Shown piece by piece: positions 53,293-61,386 of a stretch of 64,000 nt of DNA. The first letter of the stretch is position 1. Every line of letters begins with the position of its first letter. The DNA comes from JAXHMM01 sp964528445 (GTDB lineage Bacteria > Bacteroidota > Rhodothermia > Balneolales > Balneolaceae). The stretch covers positions 75,462 through 139,461 of the forward strand of contig CAZGSL010000001.1 of NCBI GenBank assembly GCA_964528445.1, given 5' to 3'. The notes beneath the pieces are model-generated. The model had not been told where the DNA came from and did not search any database. It saw only the letters and a list, made by a program, of their open reading frames with translations. Both the position numbers and the translations under genes were made by a program.

Positions 53293-54420
53293 ATGAAACG
53301 AATGTGCGTCACCATAGTAATCATGTTTTTCGCCGGATTCCTGTTCCTCCCGCAGGCGGAGGCCCAGACGCGGCTGTCCGACCTGGTGGAAATTGACAAC
53401 GCCCGGAAAATCGAACTTATCGGGTACGGGCTCGTGACGGGACTCGACCGCAGCGGCGACCGCACGGTGGGCCGGAGAGGATCGGGCTTTACCGTACAGT
53501 CCATCAGCAGCATGCTGGACAAATTTGGGATTACCGTCAACCCCGACCAGCTTCGTACCCGGAACGCGGCCGCGGTGATGGTAACGGCCCAGATCACCCC
53601 CTTTCATGCCCCGGGCAGTGAGATTGACGTCACGGTGTCGTCGCTGGGCGACGCCAGCAGCCTGAGAGGCGGCGTGCTGCTGCAGACGCCCCTCATGCAT
53701 CCTCAGACCGAGCAGATTTATGCCTATGCGCAGGGTCCCCTGGTGCTGGGAGGCATCAACGCCGAAGTTCCGGGAGCGCGCCTGGCCCGCAACCAGTCCC
53801 TGACGGGCACCATTCCGTCGGGAGCCAGCGTAGTGGAGAACCAAATGTACTCGCCCGACCGCGGCGAACCGCTGGGACTGATCCTGCGCCAGCCCAACTA
53901 CACCAACGCCACCCGAGCCGCGGAGGCCATCAACGAGCAGTTTGAGACCGAGCTGGCTTCCGTGGAAAACGCGGGACTGCTGAGCGTTGAGTGGCCCGAC
54001 GGATTCGAGGATACGGGAGACCTTAATTTTTTCACCAATACGGTGCTCAACCTGGAGATCGAAGTGGATGTGCCGGCCCGCGTGGTCGTGAACGAACGCA
54101 CGGGAACCGTAGTGGCCGGCGGGGACGTGGTCATCGGGGAGGTGATGATTTCCCACGGCAACATTCAAATTCAGACGCAAGTAACGCCCTTTGTCTCGCA
54201 GCCTCCCCCGTTGAGCGGCGGCGAAACGGTCGAGGGAGAGGTGACGGCCGTGGGCGTAACCGAGGAGGCCGCCAAGAATTTTGTGCTTGAGCCCGACACC
54301 CGGGTAGCCGACCTGGCCACCTCGCTTTCCAACCTGGGATTTTCGCCGCGTGATATCATCTCCATCTTTCAGGCGCTTGACAAGGCCGGGGCGCTGAAGG
54401 GCAAACTGATTGTCATGTAA
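53293..54420 (+). CDS. flgI: Flagellar P-ring protein FlgI
   Basis: A 375-residue periplasmic ring protein with signal peptide (ends PQAEAQ). Diagnostic motifs: NARKIELIGYGLVTGLDRSGD, RNAAAVMVTAQITPFHAPGS and the C-terminal FSPRDIISIFQALDKAGAL. Length is normal. It follows flgH and precedes the flgJ-like gene. Confidence 0.95.
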   Translation: MKRMCVTIVIMFFAGFLFLPQAEAQTRLSDLVEIDNARKIELIGYGLVTGLDRSGDRTVGRRGSGFTVQSISSMLDKFGITVNPDQLRTRNAAAVMVTAQITPFHAPGSEIDVTVSSLGDASSLRGGVLLQTPLMHPQTEQIYAYAQGPLVLGGINAEVPGARLARNQSLTGTIPSGASVVENQMYSPDRGEPLGLILRQPNYTNATRAAEAINEQFETELASVENAGLLSVEWPDGFEDTGDLNFFTNTVLNLEIEVDVPARVVVNERTGTVVAGGDVVIGEVMISHGNIQIQTQVTPFVSQPPPLSGGETVEGEVTAVGVTEEAAKNFVLEPDTRVADLATSLSNLGFSPRDIISIFQALDKAGALKGKLIVM

Positions 54421-54431
54421 CCGCAGTTTTT

Positions 54432-54758
54432 ATGAAGATATCCGAAATACATAACGCCGCCGGAGAGATCCCGGGAAACCGGCCGGACCCCGCGAATATT
54501 GAGGAGGAGTCCGCCATGGAATTCGAGCGGCTGTTCGCCCGTCAGATGGTCCGCGAAATGACCAGCGGCCTGTTTGAGGAGAAGGAGAAGGGCGGGATGA
54601 TGGGAGCTTCCGGGGGACTCTACCGGGAGCATATTGTCGACACATTGAGCAACGAACTGGCCAAACAGGAAAAACTGGGCATGGCCGAAAAGGTACGAAC
54701 TTTCTGGGAACGCAGAACGTCGCAGCCTGCCGGCCCGACCAACGCCACCAATTCATAA
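54432..54758 (+). CDS. flgJ: Rod-binding protein (FlgJ N-terminal domain only)
   Basis: A 108-residue protein with the rod-binding domain (MEFERLFARQMVREMTSG and HIVDTLSNELAKQEKLGMA). The C-terminal peptidoglycan hydrolase of enteric FlgJ is absent, as in many other bacteria, so the muramidase must be supplied by another gene. It lies between flgI and flgN. Confidence 0.83.
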   Translation: MKISEIHNAAGEIPGNRPDPANIEEESAMEFERLFARQMVREMTSGLFEEKEKGGMMGASGGLYREHIVDTLSNELAKQEKLGMAEKVRTFWERRTSQPAGPTNATNS

Positions 54759-54765
54759 CAGCACC

Positions 54766-55284
54766 ATGAATATTTCCGAAGATACCGAATATACCGAACT
54801 GAAAGAGATGATGGCGACCCTGGTGGAAGAGTACCGGGAAGCCACCTCGCTGATCAACGACCAGATGCAGGCGGTGATCTACAGCGACCTGGCCCTGCTG
54901 AACGACCTGCTTCCCCGGCAGCTGGAGAAGTTCGAGGAGCTCCAGGAGATTGAGAACGCCTTCCGGAACCGGCTCGACCGACTGTTTGACCGCCATTACC
55001 CCGAAGAGAGCCGGAGAAGCGTAACGAGATTGATGGAACACCTCGAAGAGCCGTCCGCCGAACTGAACCGCCTGCGCGAGCGGCTCAGCGAGCAGGTGTC
55101 CAAAGGCGAGCAGCTGAGAAAGCAGCTGATGGATCTGCTGGAATTCGCACGCGATCACAACGCGGAGACCTTTGAGATGATCACTTCGCTGGCTACCGAG
55201 CAGGGGGAAGGCGAGGTCTACGACGCCAGCGGGAAACGCAAGAAACAGTCGCCGGGCAGCGTAGCCGTAAACCATAAAGCCTAG
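54766..55284 (+). CDS. flgN: Flagellar chaperone FlgN
   Basis: A 172-residue, mostly helical protein, slightly longer than usual. Positions and style (LVEEYREATSLINDQMQAVI, LPRQLEKFEELQEIENAFRN) fit the FlgN family, export chaperone for FlgK and FlgL. It lies directly before flgK, the typical location. Confidence 0.78.
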   Translation: MNISEDTEYTELKEMMATLVEEYREATSLINDQMQAVIYSDLALLNDLLPRQLEKFEELQEIENAFRNRLDRLFDRHYPEESRRSVTRLMEHLEEPSAELNRLRERLSEQVSKGEQLRKQLMDLLEFARDHNAETFEMITSLATEQGEGEVYDASGKRKKQSPGSVAVNHKA

Positions 55285-55289
55285 AGGCC

Positions 55290-56645
55290 ATGCTGGACAT
55301 ATTTGAAATTTCCAAAAACGGTCTGCTGAGCTCGAAGAAAGCTTCGTCGGTCGTTTCGCACAATATCGCCAATGCTAACACTCCCGGCTATACCCGCCAG
55401 CGTGCCGAGTTGTCAGAGCAGATACACCGACAGGGCTCCTTCACGCTGGGCCGGGGTGTTACCATTGACCAGGTGGAGCGGATGCGCAACGACCTGGTGG
55501 ACCGGCAGATTATGCTGAAAGAGCACGAACTGGGCGATCTGAACGAACGCCACCGGATTTTTCAGCAGGTGGAGGGTGCGCTTGTAACCGATTCCGGCGA
55601 CGGGCTGGATGTGGGACTGACCGATTTTTTCAACTCTTTTTCCGAACTCTCCAACAATCCGCAGGATATCAACCTGCGGAACAACGTCGTTTCCAAGGCA
55701 AACACTCTTATCGGCAAGTTCAGGGACCTGGACGGCGACCTGGAGGATATTGACGAGCAGACCCTGGCAACGGCTCGAGGGCGGGTGGATAAGGTGAATA
55801 CCATGCTGGAACAGCTGGCGGACATCAACCTTGATATCGCCCGCGCGGAGGCCAGCGGACAGCCGGATCTTCACAGCAAGGACCGCCAGCTTGAACTGCT
55901 CAAGGAGCTCTCCTCGCAGGTCAGCATGGATACGGCGTATCACGACGACGGCTCCGTCGAGGTTCGCATCGGGGGCATGGTGGTGCTCTCCGGGGTAGAA
56001 GCGGCGGAACTTCGGCCCGACGTGGATCCCGAATCCCGCACCTTCCGGGTGCGGATGGACAACGGCAAGGTGCTGGACCTCGGAAGGGGAGCGCTTGCCG
56101 CCGATAAGTACATGTACGAGGAGGCCATTCCCGAGAGCCGCAACAAACTCGACAAAATCGCGAAATCGGTCGTGCAGCAGGTCAACGCCCTGCACATCAA
56201 AGGCTACGGGGTCGCCGACGGAACCCAGAGAAACTTTTTTAACCCGGCAGGCACCACCGCCGGATCCATCGACCTTAACCAGGCCGTGGCCGACAACCCC
56301 GAGCATATCGCCGCCTCTTCGGTGGCGGGTGAGGCGGGCAACAACGACAACGCCCGGATGATCGCCGACCTTCAGAACCTGTCGCTGCTGGACGGGCAGA
56401 CGCTGGCCAGCAATGCCGTGCAGATGATGAGCGAACCCGGCATTAAGATAAGCGAGCTGGAGAGCCGGATCGAGTCCAGGAAGTCCGCCAGGCAGCTTCT
56501 GATCAATCAGCAGGAGAGTCAGACCGGTGTCAACATCGACGAAGAGCTGAGCGACCTGATCAAGTACCAGAACGCCTACCAGGCCTCCGCCCGCGTACTT
56601 TCGACGGGACAGCAGATGTACGATACGCTGCTGAGCATACTTTAA
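55290..56645 (+). CDS. flgK: Hook-associated protein FlgK (HAP1)
   Basis: A 451-residue hook-filament junction protein. Motifs: VVSHNIANANTPGYTRQRAE at the N-terminus and EELSDLIKYQNAYQASARVL at the C-terminus; the middle includes DFFNSFSELSNNPQDINLR. It is followed by flgL after 15 bp. Confidence 0.94.
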   Translation: MLDIFEISKNGLLSSKKASSVVSHNIANANTPGYTRQRAELSEQIHRQGSFTLGRGVTIDQVERMRNDLVDRQIMLKEHELGDLNERHRIFQQVEGALVTDSGDGLDVGLTDFFNSFSELSNNPQDINLRNNVVSKANTLIGKFRDLDGDLEDIDEQTLATARGRVDKVNTMLEQLADINLDIARAEASGQPDLHSKDRQLELLKELSSQVSMDTAYHDDGSVEVRIGGMVVLSGVEAAELRPDVDPESRTFRVRMDNGKVLDLGRGALAADKYMYEEAIPESRNKLDKIAKSVVQQVNALHIKGYGVADGTQRNFFNPAGTTAGSIDLNQAVADNPEHIAASSVAGEAGNNDNARMIADLQNLSLLDGQTLASNAVQMMSEPGIKISELESRIESRKSARQLLINQQESQTGVNIDEELSDLIKYQNAYQASARVLSTGQQMYDTLLSIL

Positions 56646-56660
56646 CGCAATCGGAATATC

Positions 56661-57554
56661 ATGCGTATCACGCAATATCTCTCGTTCAACAGCCTGCAGG
56701 ACCTGCTGAACCGCAATCGTGAGGAGCTGGCCAAATACCAGAAGCAGCTTGCCAGCGGGAAATCCGTTATCCGGGCATCGGACGGCAACGTGGCGTTCAG
56801 CACGAGCCGGATTATGGAGGAACAGATCCGCAAGGATACCCAGTACCAGAGCAACGTGAACAGCGGACTTCGCCAGGCCAGGGCCGTCCAGGATTCGCTG
56901 GACGGGATGATCGATTCGATGATCGACCTGAAAAACGTGGGGGTCACCGGGTCCAACGACTCCATGAACGACACGGAGCGCGACAAGCTTGCCGACCAGG
57001 TGGCCAGCATCCGCGACCGGCTGGTGGACCTGGGCAATACGCAGCTTAACGGGGCCTACCTGTTCGGGGGCACCAACAGCGGGGAGCCCACCTTTTCGGC
57101 CGACCCTGCCGCCACCGGGGGCGTTGCCGATGTCTCCAACAACGACGCGCTGACCACCAGCATTACCGAGAATACCGACGTGGAGACTACGGTCACGGGC
57201 AACGAGCTGCGCGCCACCCCGGCGGGGGACCTGTTTGGGGTCGTTGAACAGCTTGAGACCGCCCTCCGTGACAACGACCAGGCCGCGATCAACGCCACGC
57301 TGGACGATATTGAGGAGTCCCTCGATCATGTCACCAAGCTGACTTCCCGTATCGGGAGCACCATCAACCGGCTGGAGTTCGTGCACGACAAGCTGCAGAC
57401 CGGAATCACGGAGAAAAAAGGCGAGGTCAGCCGGCTTACGGACACCGACTTTGCCGAGGCGATATCCAACTTCCAGAAATTTGAAACGTCCTACGAGGCG
57501 GCCCTCGCCGCGCACTCGCGCATGGCCAACACCTCGCTGCTCAACTATCTCTGA
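56661..57554 (+). CDS. flgL: Hook-associated protein FlgL (HAP3)
   Basis: A 297-residue flagellin-like junction protein. The N-terminus has LAKYQKQLASGKSVIRASD and the C-terminus has the matching helix DTDFAEAISNFQKFETSYEA. The surface domain is small. It precedes the TPR gene by 23 bp. Confidence 0.92.
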   Translation: MRITQYLSFNSLQDLLNRNREELAKYQKQLASGKSVIRASDGNVAFSTSRIMEEQIRKDTQYQSNVNSGLRQARAVQDSLDGMIDSMIDLKNVGVTGSNDSMNDTERDKLADQVASIRDRLVDLGNTQLNGAYLFGGTNSGEPTFSADPAATGGVADVSNNDALTTSITENTDVETTVTGNELRATPAGDLFGVVEQLETALRDNDQAAINATLDDIEESLDHVTKLTSRIGSTINRLEFVHDKLQTGITEKKGEVSRLTDTDFAEAISNFQKFETSYEAALAAHSRMANTSLLNYL

Positions 57555-57577
57555 ATTCACCGAACTCCTGAGTCCCC

Positions 57578-58900
57578 ATGATGTCCTTTGCCCATACCAC
57601 CCTGTTTCTGATATGTGACCCGTCGCACGACCTGGAAACCCCTCCCGACTGGCTTGAAGAGGCGGGCCGGGATCTGCCCGTACGGGTACTGGCTCATCCC
57701 GAGGTGTCCCTCCCATGGGAGGACGGCGCGTTCCCGGTGAAGCGCTGGGACCCGGACGCGGGACCGGTGGCGTGCCTGAATAGCGAGGCCGCCGGACTCG
57801 AAACCGATTTCCTGTGGCTGCTCTACGCCGATGAAACCCCGCGGTGGGATACGCTGCCGGAGAAGGCGGAGAAGGGGCGATGCCTCGCCTTCGCGATCTG
57901 CCGGCGGGAGGGCGAACGTCCCCGGCGGGATTACCAGGTACGGCTTTGTCCCCTGCCCCGGGAGGGAAAATTGTTCGAGGGATGGGCTATCCCCGATCCC
58001 ACGCGTGCCTTTCAAAGGGAAGGGTGGTCAATGGAGAAGGGATCGGCGGAAATTTCCAAGAGGGCCGGCGCTTTCCCTCCCTCCCGCATCTTAGAAGAGT
58101 CGGAGTGGACAGGGAATACGCTGCTCTCCCCCCTGTGGAGAGGTCTGGCCGCGGCCGAAAGGCACCGATACGCGGAAGCGGAGGAGTACCTGCAGAAGGT
58201 ACTGGACGGCCGTCCACTGTTTGAATTTGACCGCCTGGCGGCACATAACAACCTGGCGCATTCGCAGCTGGAGCAGCACAAGCTGGATGAGGCGGCGGAG
58301 ACCGCGCGGCGGTCGGCCGAGGTAAATCCGGCCCAGCGTGCCCCCTATTTGATTATGCAGCGCGCTCACCTGATGGAAGGGAGGCGGGAGAAATCGTTCG
58401 AGGCGATGCGGTCCTACCTGGAACACCTTCCGCAGCCGACGGCGGCCAACCTGGATACTCGCCTGAGCGCCAGCGCAACTCACCATCTGATGGCCGATAT
58501 GAAATTCCGAGAGGGAGATTATAAAAAGGCGTTTCACCACTACGGGGAGTATTACCGCCTGGAGGAGGGAGAGGTGGAGCAGCCAGTGCTGGAGAAACTT
58601 TTTATCTACTCCATCGAACTGAAAGACAAGGAGAGCTCCATCCGCTATTTTCACGATATGTTCGGGGAGTATCTTCCCGACCGTCTCACGGACGACATGT
58701 CGGCCCGGCTGCTGGAGTCGCTGTCGCTGTTCATGGACAACGAGTGGTACGATTTCGTGAGCGAGATCTACGAGCAGCTGGTGACGCAGAATCCGGAGAA
58801 TAACGAGCTGCTCAACGGCTGGATCACCACCCTGATCCGCAACGAGGAGGTCGAGAAGGCGCGTTCGCTGATCAGTGTTGGAAAGAAGAAGGCAGGGTGA
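57578..58900 (+). CDS. TPR protein with degenerate GT2-like N-terminus (unknown, flagellar operon)
   Basis: A 440-residue protein without signal peptide. Residues 1-150 have traces of a GT-A glycosyltransferase: TDFLWLLYADE (76-86) resembles the WILWLDADE metal site, and YQVRLCPLPREGKLFEGW (119-136) resembles the RLFRR..F.G acceptor region of GT2-TPR enzymes, but the usual N-terminal nucleotide-binding motif is missing. Residues 170-440 are TPR units. It is last in the flgF-flgL operon. It may be a flagellar pseudo-glycosyltransferase or scaffold. Function unknown. Confidence 0.65.
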   Translation: MMSFAHTTLFLICDPSHDLETPPDWLEEAGRDLPVRVLAHPEVSLPWEDGAFPVKRWDPDAGPVACLNSEAAGLETDFLWLLYADETPRWDTLPEKAEKGRCLAFAICRREGERPRRDYQVRLCPLPREGKLFEGWAIPDPTRAFQREGWSMEKGSAEISKRAGAFPPSRILEESEWTGNTLLSPLWRGLAAAERHRYAEAEEYLQKVLDGRPLFEFDRLAAHNNLAHSQLEQHKLDEAAETARRSAEVNPAQRAPYLIMQRAHLMEGRREKSFEAMRSYLEHLPQPTAANLDTRLSASATHHLMADMKFREGDYKKAFHHYGEYYRLEEGEVEQPVLEKLFIYSIELKDKESSIRYFHDMFGEYLPDRLTDDMSARLLESLSLFMDNEWYDFVSEIYEQLVTQNPENNELLNGWITTLIRNEEVEKARSLISVGKKKAG

Positions 58901-60319
58901 TTACTCATCCTCCGGGAAATCAATCTTCTTGAGCTTGTTGCGGATGGTGCGGTCGGAGATCTTCAGCAGTTTTGAGGCCTCCTTCTGGTTACCGTTGGTG
59001 CGTTCCAGCGCTTTCTTGATCATCTGCAGTTCCATCTCCTCTATGGGAAGCACCGGAATATCGTTGAGCACCTCTTCGGCAAGTGAGTCGTCCACGTTTT
59101 TGAACAGCGGATTGTTGATGTGCTCGAGGGTCAGCTCATCGGAATCCTGGCCCATGATCACGCCGCGCTGTATGTAATTTTCCAGCTCGCGGACATTGCC
59201 CGGCCACTCTTTTTTCTGCAGGTGGTTCATCAGTTCGTCCGACACCGCTATCTCCTCCAGGTCGTATTCCCGGCAGTACCGCGATACGAAATGTTCCACC
59301 AGGAGGGGGATGTCGCCGGGCCGTTCACGCAGCGAGGGCATCTCGATGGGAAAGACGTTGAGCCGAAAATAGAGATCCTTGCGGAACTCCCCTTCGGAAA
59401 TCGCCTCCCCGATGTTTCGATTGGTGGTGGAAATGATTCGAACGTCGACTTTCCGTGATTTCTGGCTTCCCACCTTCTGGAACTCCTTTTCCTGGAGTAC
59501 CCGGAGCAGTTTGGCCTGGAGGGAAATGTCGATCTCGGTGACTTCGTCCAGCAGCAGGGTACCGCCGTCGGCCGTTGCGAAGGCTCCTTCCCTGTCCTCC
59601 ACCGCTCCTGTGAAAGCCCCTTTCACGTGGCCGAAAAGCGTGCTCTCCACCAGCTCGCTGGGGAGGTTGGCGCAGTTTATTTTTACATAGGGCTGATCGG
59701 CGCGGTTGCTGTTCTGCTGTATAAGGTTGGCGTAAACCTCCTTGCCTGAGCCGCTCTCCCCCTGGATCATGACCGGGGCGCCGGTAGGCGCTACGCGCGG
59801 CAGGATGTCGAGCAGTTTCTGTATGGAGGGGGCCTCCCCGACCAGCTTCTGTGAGCGCGTGACCCTGGCGGGTTTCTTCCGGCTTTTCGGGTCGTCCTCC
59901 TCCGTTTCTTCCGTAGCACCCTCCGGCAGGGGGCGGGGGCCGGCGGACCCGTTGCTGTGGGATTTGAAATACTGATTAACACGGGAGATGAACTCCCGTC
60001 CGCTGAAGGGCTTGGTGATGTAGTCGAAGGCGCCTTTGCGTATGGAGCGGACGGAGTGGCTGATGTTCCCGAATCCGGTAATGATGATAACGCCGGTATC
60101 CGGATGGTGTTTGAGCACGTGGTTCAGCACCTCGTCGCCCGTCATCTCGTTCATCTTTACGTCCGTGATAACCAGCGAGGGCCGAATTTCTTCCAGGGAT
60201 TCCACCGCCTTGACCGGATTCTGGAAAGCGCTGACCTCGTATTCGTTCAGGGCCAGATGCTCCTGCATGTAATTCAAAATGTGCGGATCGTCGTCAATGA
60301 CTACGATTTTGTCTTTCAT
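58901..60319 (-). CDS. Sigma-54-dependent response regulator (FlgR/FlrC-type)
   Basis: A 472-residue NtrC-family activator. Receiver domain (1-118) with phosphoacceptor Asp53 in ITDVKMNEMTG and switch Lys in ITKPFSG; a linker; the AAA+ domain with Walker A GESGSGKE (187-194) and the sigma-54 contact loop GAFTGA (234-239); C-terminal Fis-type HTH (NGNQKEASKLLKISDRTIRNK). It is inside the flagellar island, convergent with the TPR gene. The putative sigma-54 promoters before flgB and flgF are its likely targets. Confidence 0.9.
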   Translation of the reverse strand: MKDKIVVIDDDPHILNYMQEHLALNEYEVSAFQNPVKAVESLEEIRPSLVITDVKMNEMTGDEVLNHVLKHHPDTGVIIITGFGNISHSVRSIRKGAFDYITKPFSGREFISRVNQYFKSHSNGSAGPRPLPEGATEETEEDDPKSRKKPARVTRSQKLVGEAPSIQKLLDILPRVAPTGAPVMIQGESGSGKEVYANLIQQNSNRADQPYVKINCANLPSELVESTLFGHVKGAFTGAVEDREGAFATADGGTLLLDEVTEIDISLQAKLLRVLQEKEFQKVGSQKSRKVDVRIISTTNRNIGEAISEGEFRKDLYFRLNVFPIEMPSLRERPGDIPLLVEHFVSRYCREYDLEEIAVSDELMNHLQKKEWPGNVRELENYIQRGVIMGQDSDELTLEHINNPLFKNVDDSLAEEVLNDIPVLPIEEMELQMIKKALERTNGNQKEASKLLKISDRTIRNKLKKIDFPEDE

Positions 60320-60350
60320 TCCTGTCCCTACCTGATTGTTTCTATTCCCT

Positions 60351-60370
60351 TATAATCGGGTATAATCGGG
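60351..60370. repeat. Two exact tandem copies of TATAATCGGG
   Basis: The 10-base unit occurs twice in direct contact, 32 bp upstream of the response-regulator start. The AT-rich TATAAT-like core could contribute to a promoter or operator. Nearby, GTTCTTGAT (60370-60378) and ATCAAGAAC (60444-60452) form a spaced inverted pair. The rest of 60320-60500 shows nothing else clear. Confidence 0.5.
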
Positions 60371-60500
60371 TTCTTGATCCCGGAGTGCGATTTATATAAA
60401 AACGATTCCCTCACAGCCAGTTATACGGACTATGAGGGTATAAATCAAGAACGCCCCAGTAAGCACAAGAGGGATTCGGAGGGCAAATGTTACAAATTAA

Positions 60501-60974
60501 TCAAAGTTTTTCGATATCACCGGCGATTCCGTCGGCTACTTTCCGGAGGACGGAGGGGTTTTCGACCAGGTATTCCCTGTATTCGCCGGTCAGTTTCTTG
60601 GTCTCCTCGCCGGTCCCGCCCGATCCGGTCCCTTCGGTCAGGATTCCCCGCAGGGAATCCAGGTCTTTTTGTATCAGGCTCCCGACTTTCTGGTGGATCT
60701 CCTCGCGATTGTATTCGCCGCGCTCAATATTCTGTTTTATTTTCTTGAGATCCGGAAAAGCGTTTCTGTCCAGGTCCGCCAGCACTTTGCGCCCGAATTC
60801 AATATCGCCCTTCATTTCCGGCGAGGTGGGTGTGAACGTGTCGCGGCTCTGGCCTTCCACGTTGGAGGATGCGGAGGGCCCGTTGCCGCCGCTCTTTGAA
60901 ACGGAGCGGTTCTGTTCCGACTTGCGGATGTTCTTGTCGGGATACCCGCCCTTGTTGATGTTATTGATGGTCAT
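60501..60974 (-). CDS. FlgM-like anti-sigma-28 factor with C-terminal extension
   Basis: A 157-residue polar protein starting MTINNINKGG, as many FlgM proteins do. Residues 46-112 match the FlgM pattern of a disordered N-terminus followed by helices (FPDLKKIKQNIERGEYNREE, then IHQKVGSLIQKDL). A 45-residue tail follows that normal FlgM (about 100 residues) lacks. It is at the end of the fliS-fliD operon with a sigma-28 promoter, the expected place for a feedback inhibitor of FliA. The identity is probable, not certain. Confidence 0.6.
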   Translation of the reverse strand: MTINNINKGGYPDKNIRKSEQNRSVSKSGGNGPSASSNVEGQSRDTFTPTSPEMKGDIEFGRKVLADLDRNAFPDLKKIKQNIERGEYNREEIHQKVGSLIQKDLDSLRGILTEGTGSGGTGEETKKLTGEYREYLVENPSVLRKVADGIAGDIEKL

Positions 60975-60976
60975 AG

Positions 60977-61357
60977 CTAGCCACTCGTTTTGAGATCAAT
61001 AAATCGGCTTTGATCTTTTCGTCCGCCGTTGTTGGCCATGTAGTGTACTTTCGCCCTTCCGTGCTTTTCGTTCTCCTTCAGGGCCTCCAGGCGGCTTTTT
61101 TTCAACCTGCGCAATTGATCGTTCAGTTTCAGTTCCAGTACTTTCAACTCCTCAAAGAGGGTTTTGACCTTATGGGCTTTGTTATCGGCGGGCTCGGGGG
61201 AAAACTTAAATTTTTTTTCCAAAAAGGAGATTTGGCGCGCCCGCTCCTGGTAGAGCGCCTCTATGACCCACAGGTCCGGATCCTCCTCTTCCAGTTTTCC
61301 GAGCAGGAGCCGGCCGGTCTGTTGAATGGAGGTCAGGATGGAAATCAGTGTGTCCAT
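60977..61357 (-). CDS. Helical protein, probable FliT-like chaperone
   Basis: A 126-residue helical, basic protein lying directly after fliD, where fliT is usually found. The central part is a coiled coil (about 40-95) with many Lys, Glu and Leu; the C-terminus (RAKVHYMANNGGRKDQSRF) is not typical of known FliT proteins. It is 2 bp from the FlgM-like gene. The family call rests on position and length. Confidence 0.5.
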   Translation of the reverse strand: MDTLISILTSIQQTGRLLLGKLEEEDPDLWVIEALYQERARQISFLEKKFKFSPEPADNKAHKVKTLFEELKVLELKLNDQLRRLKKSRLEALKENEKHGRAKVHYMANNGGRKDQSRFIDLKTSG

Positions 61358-61386
61358 GACGATTTTTCCGGCGTCGCCGGGTCGGT

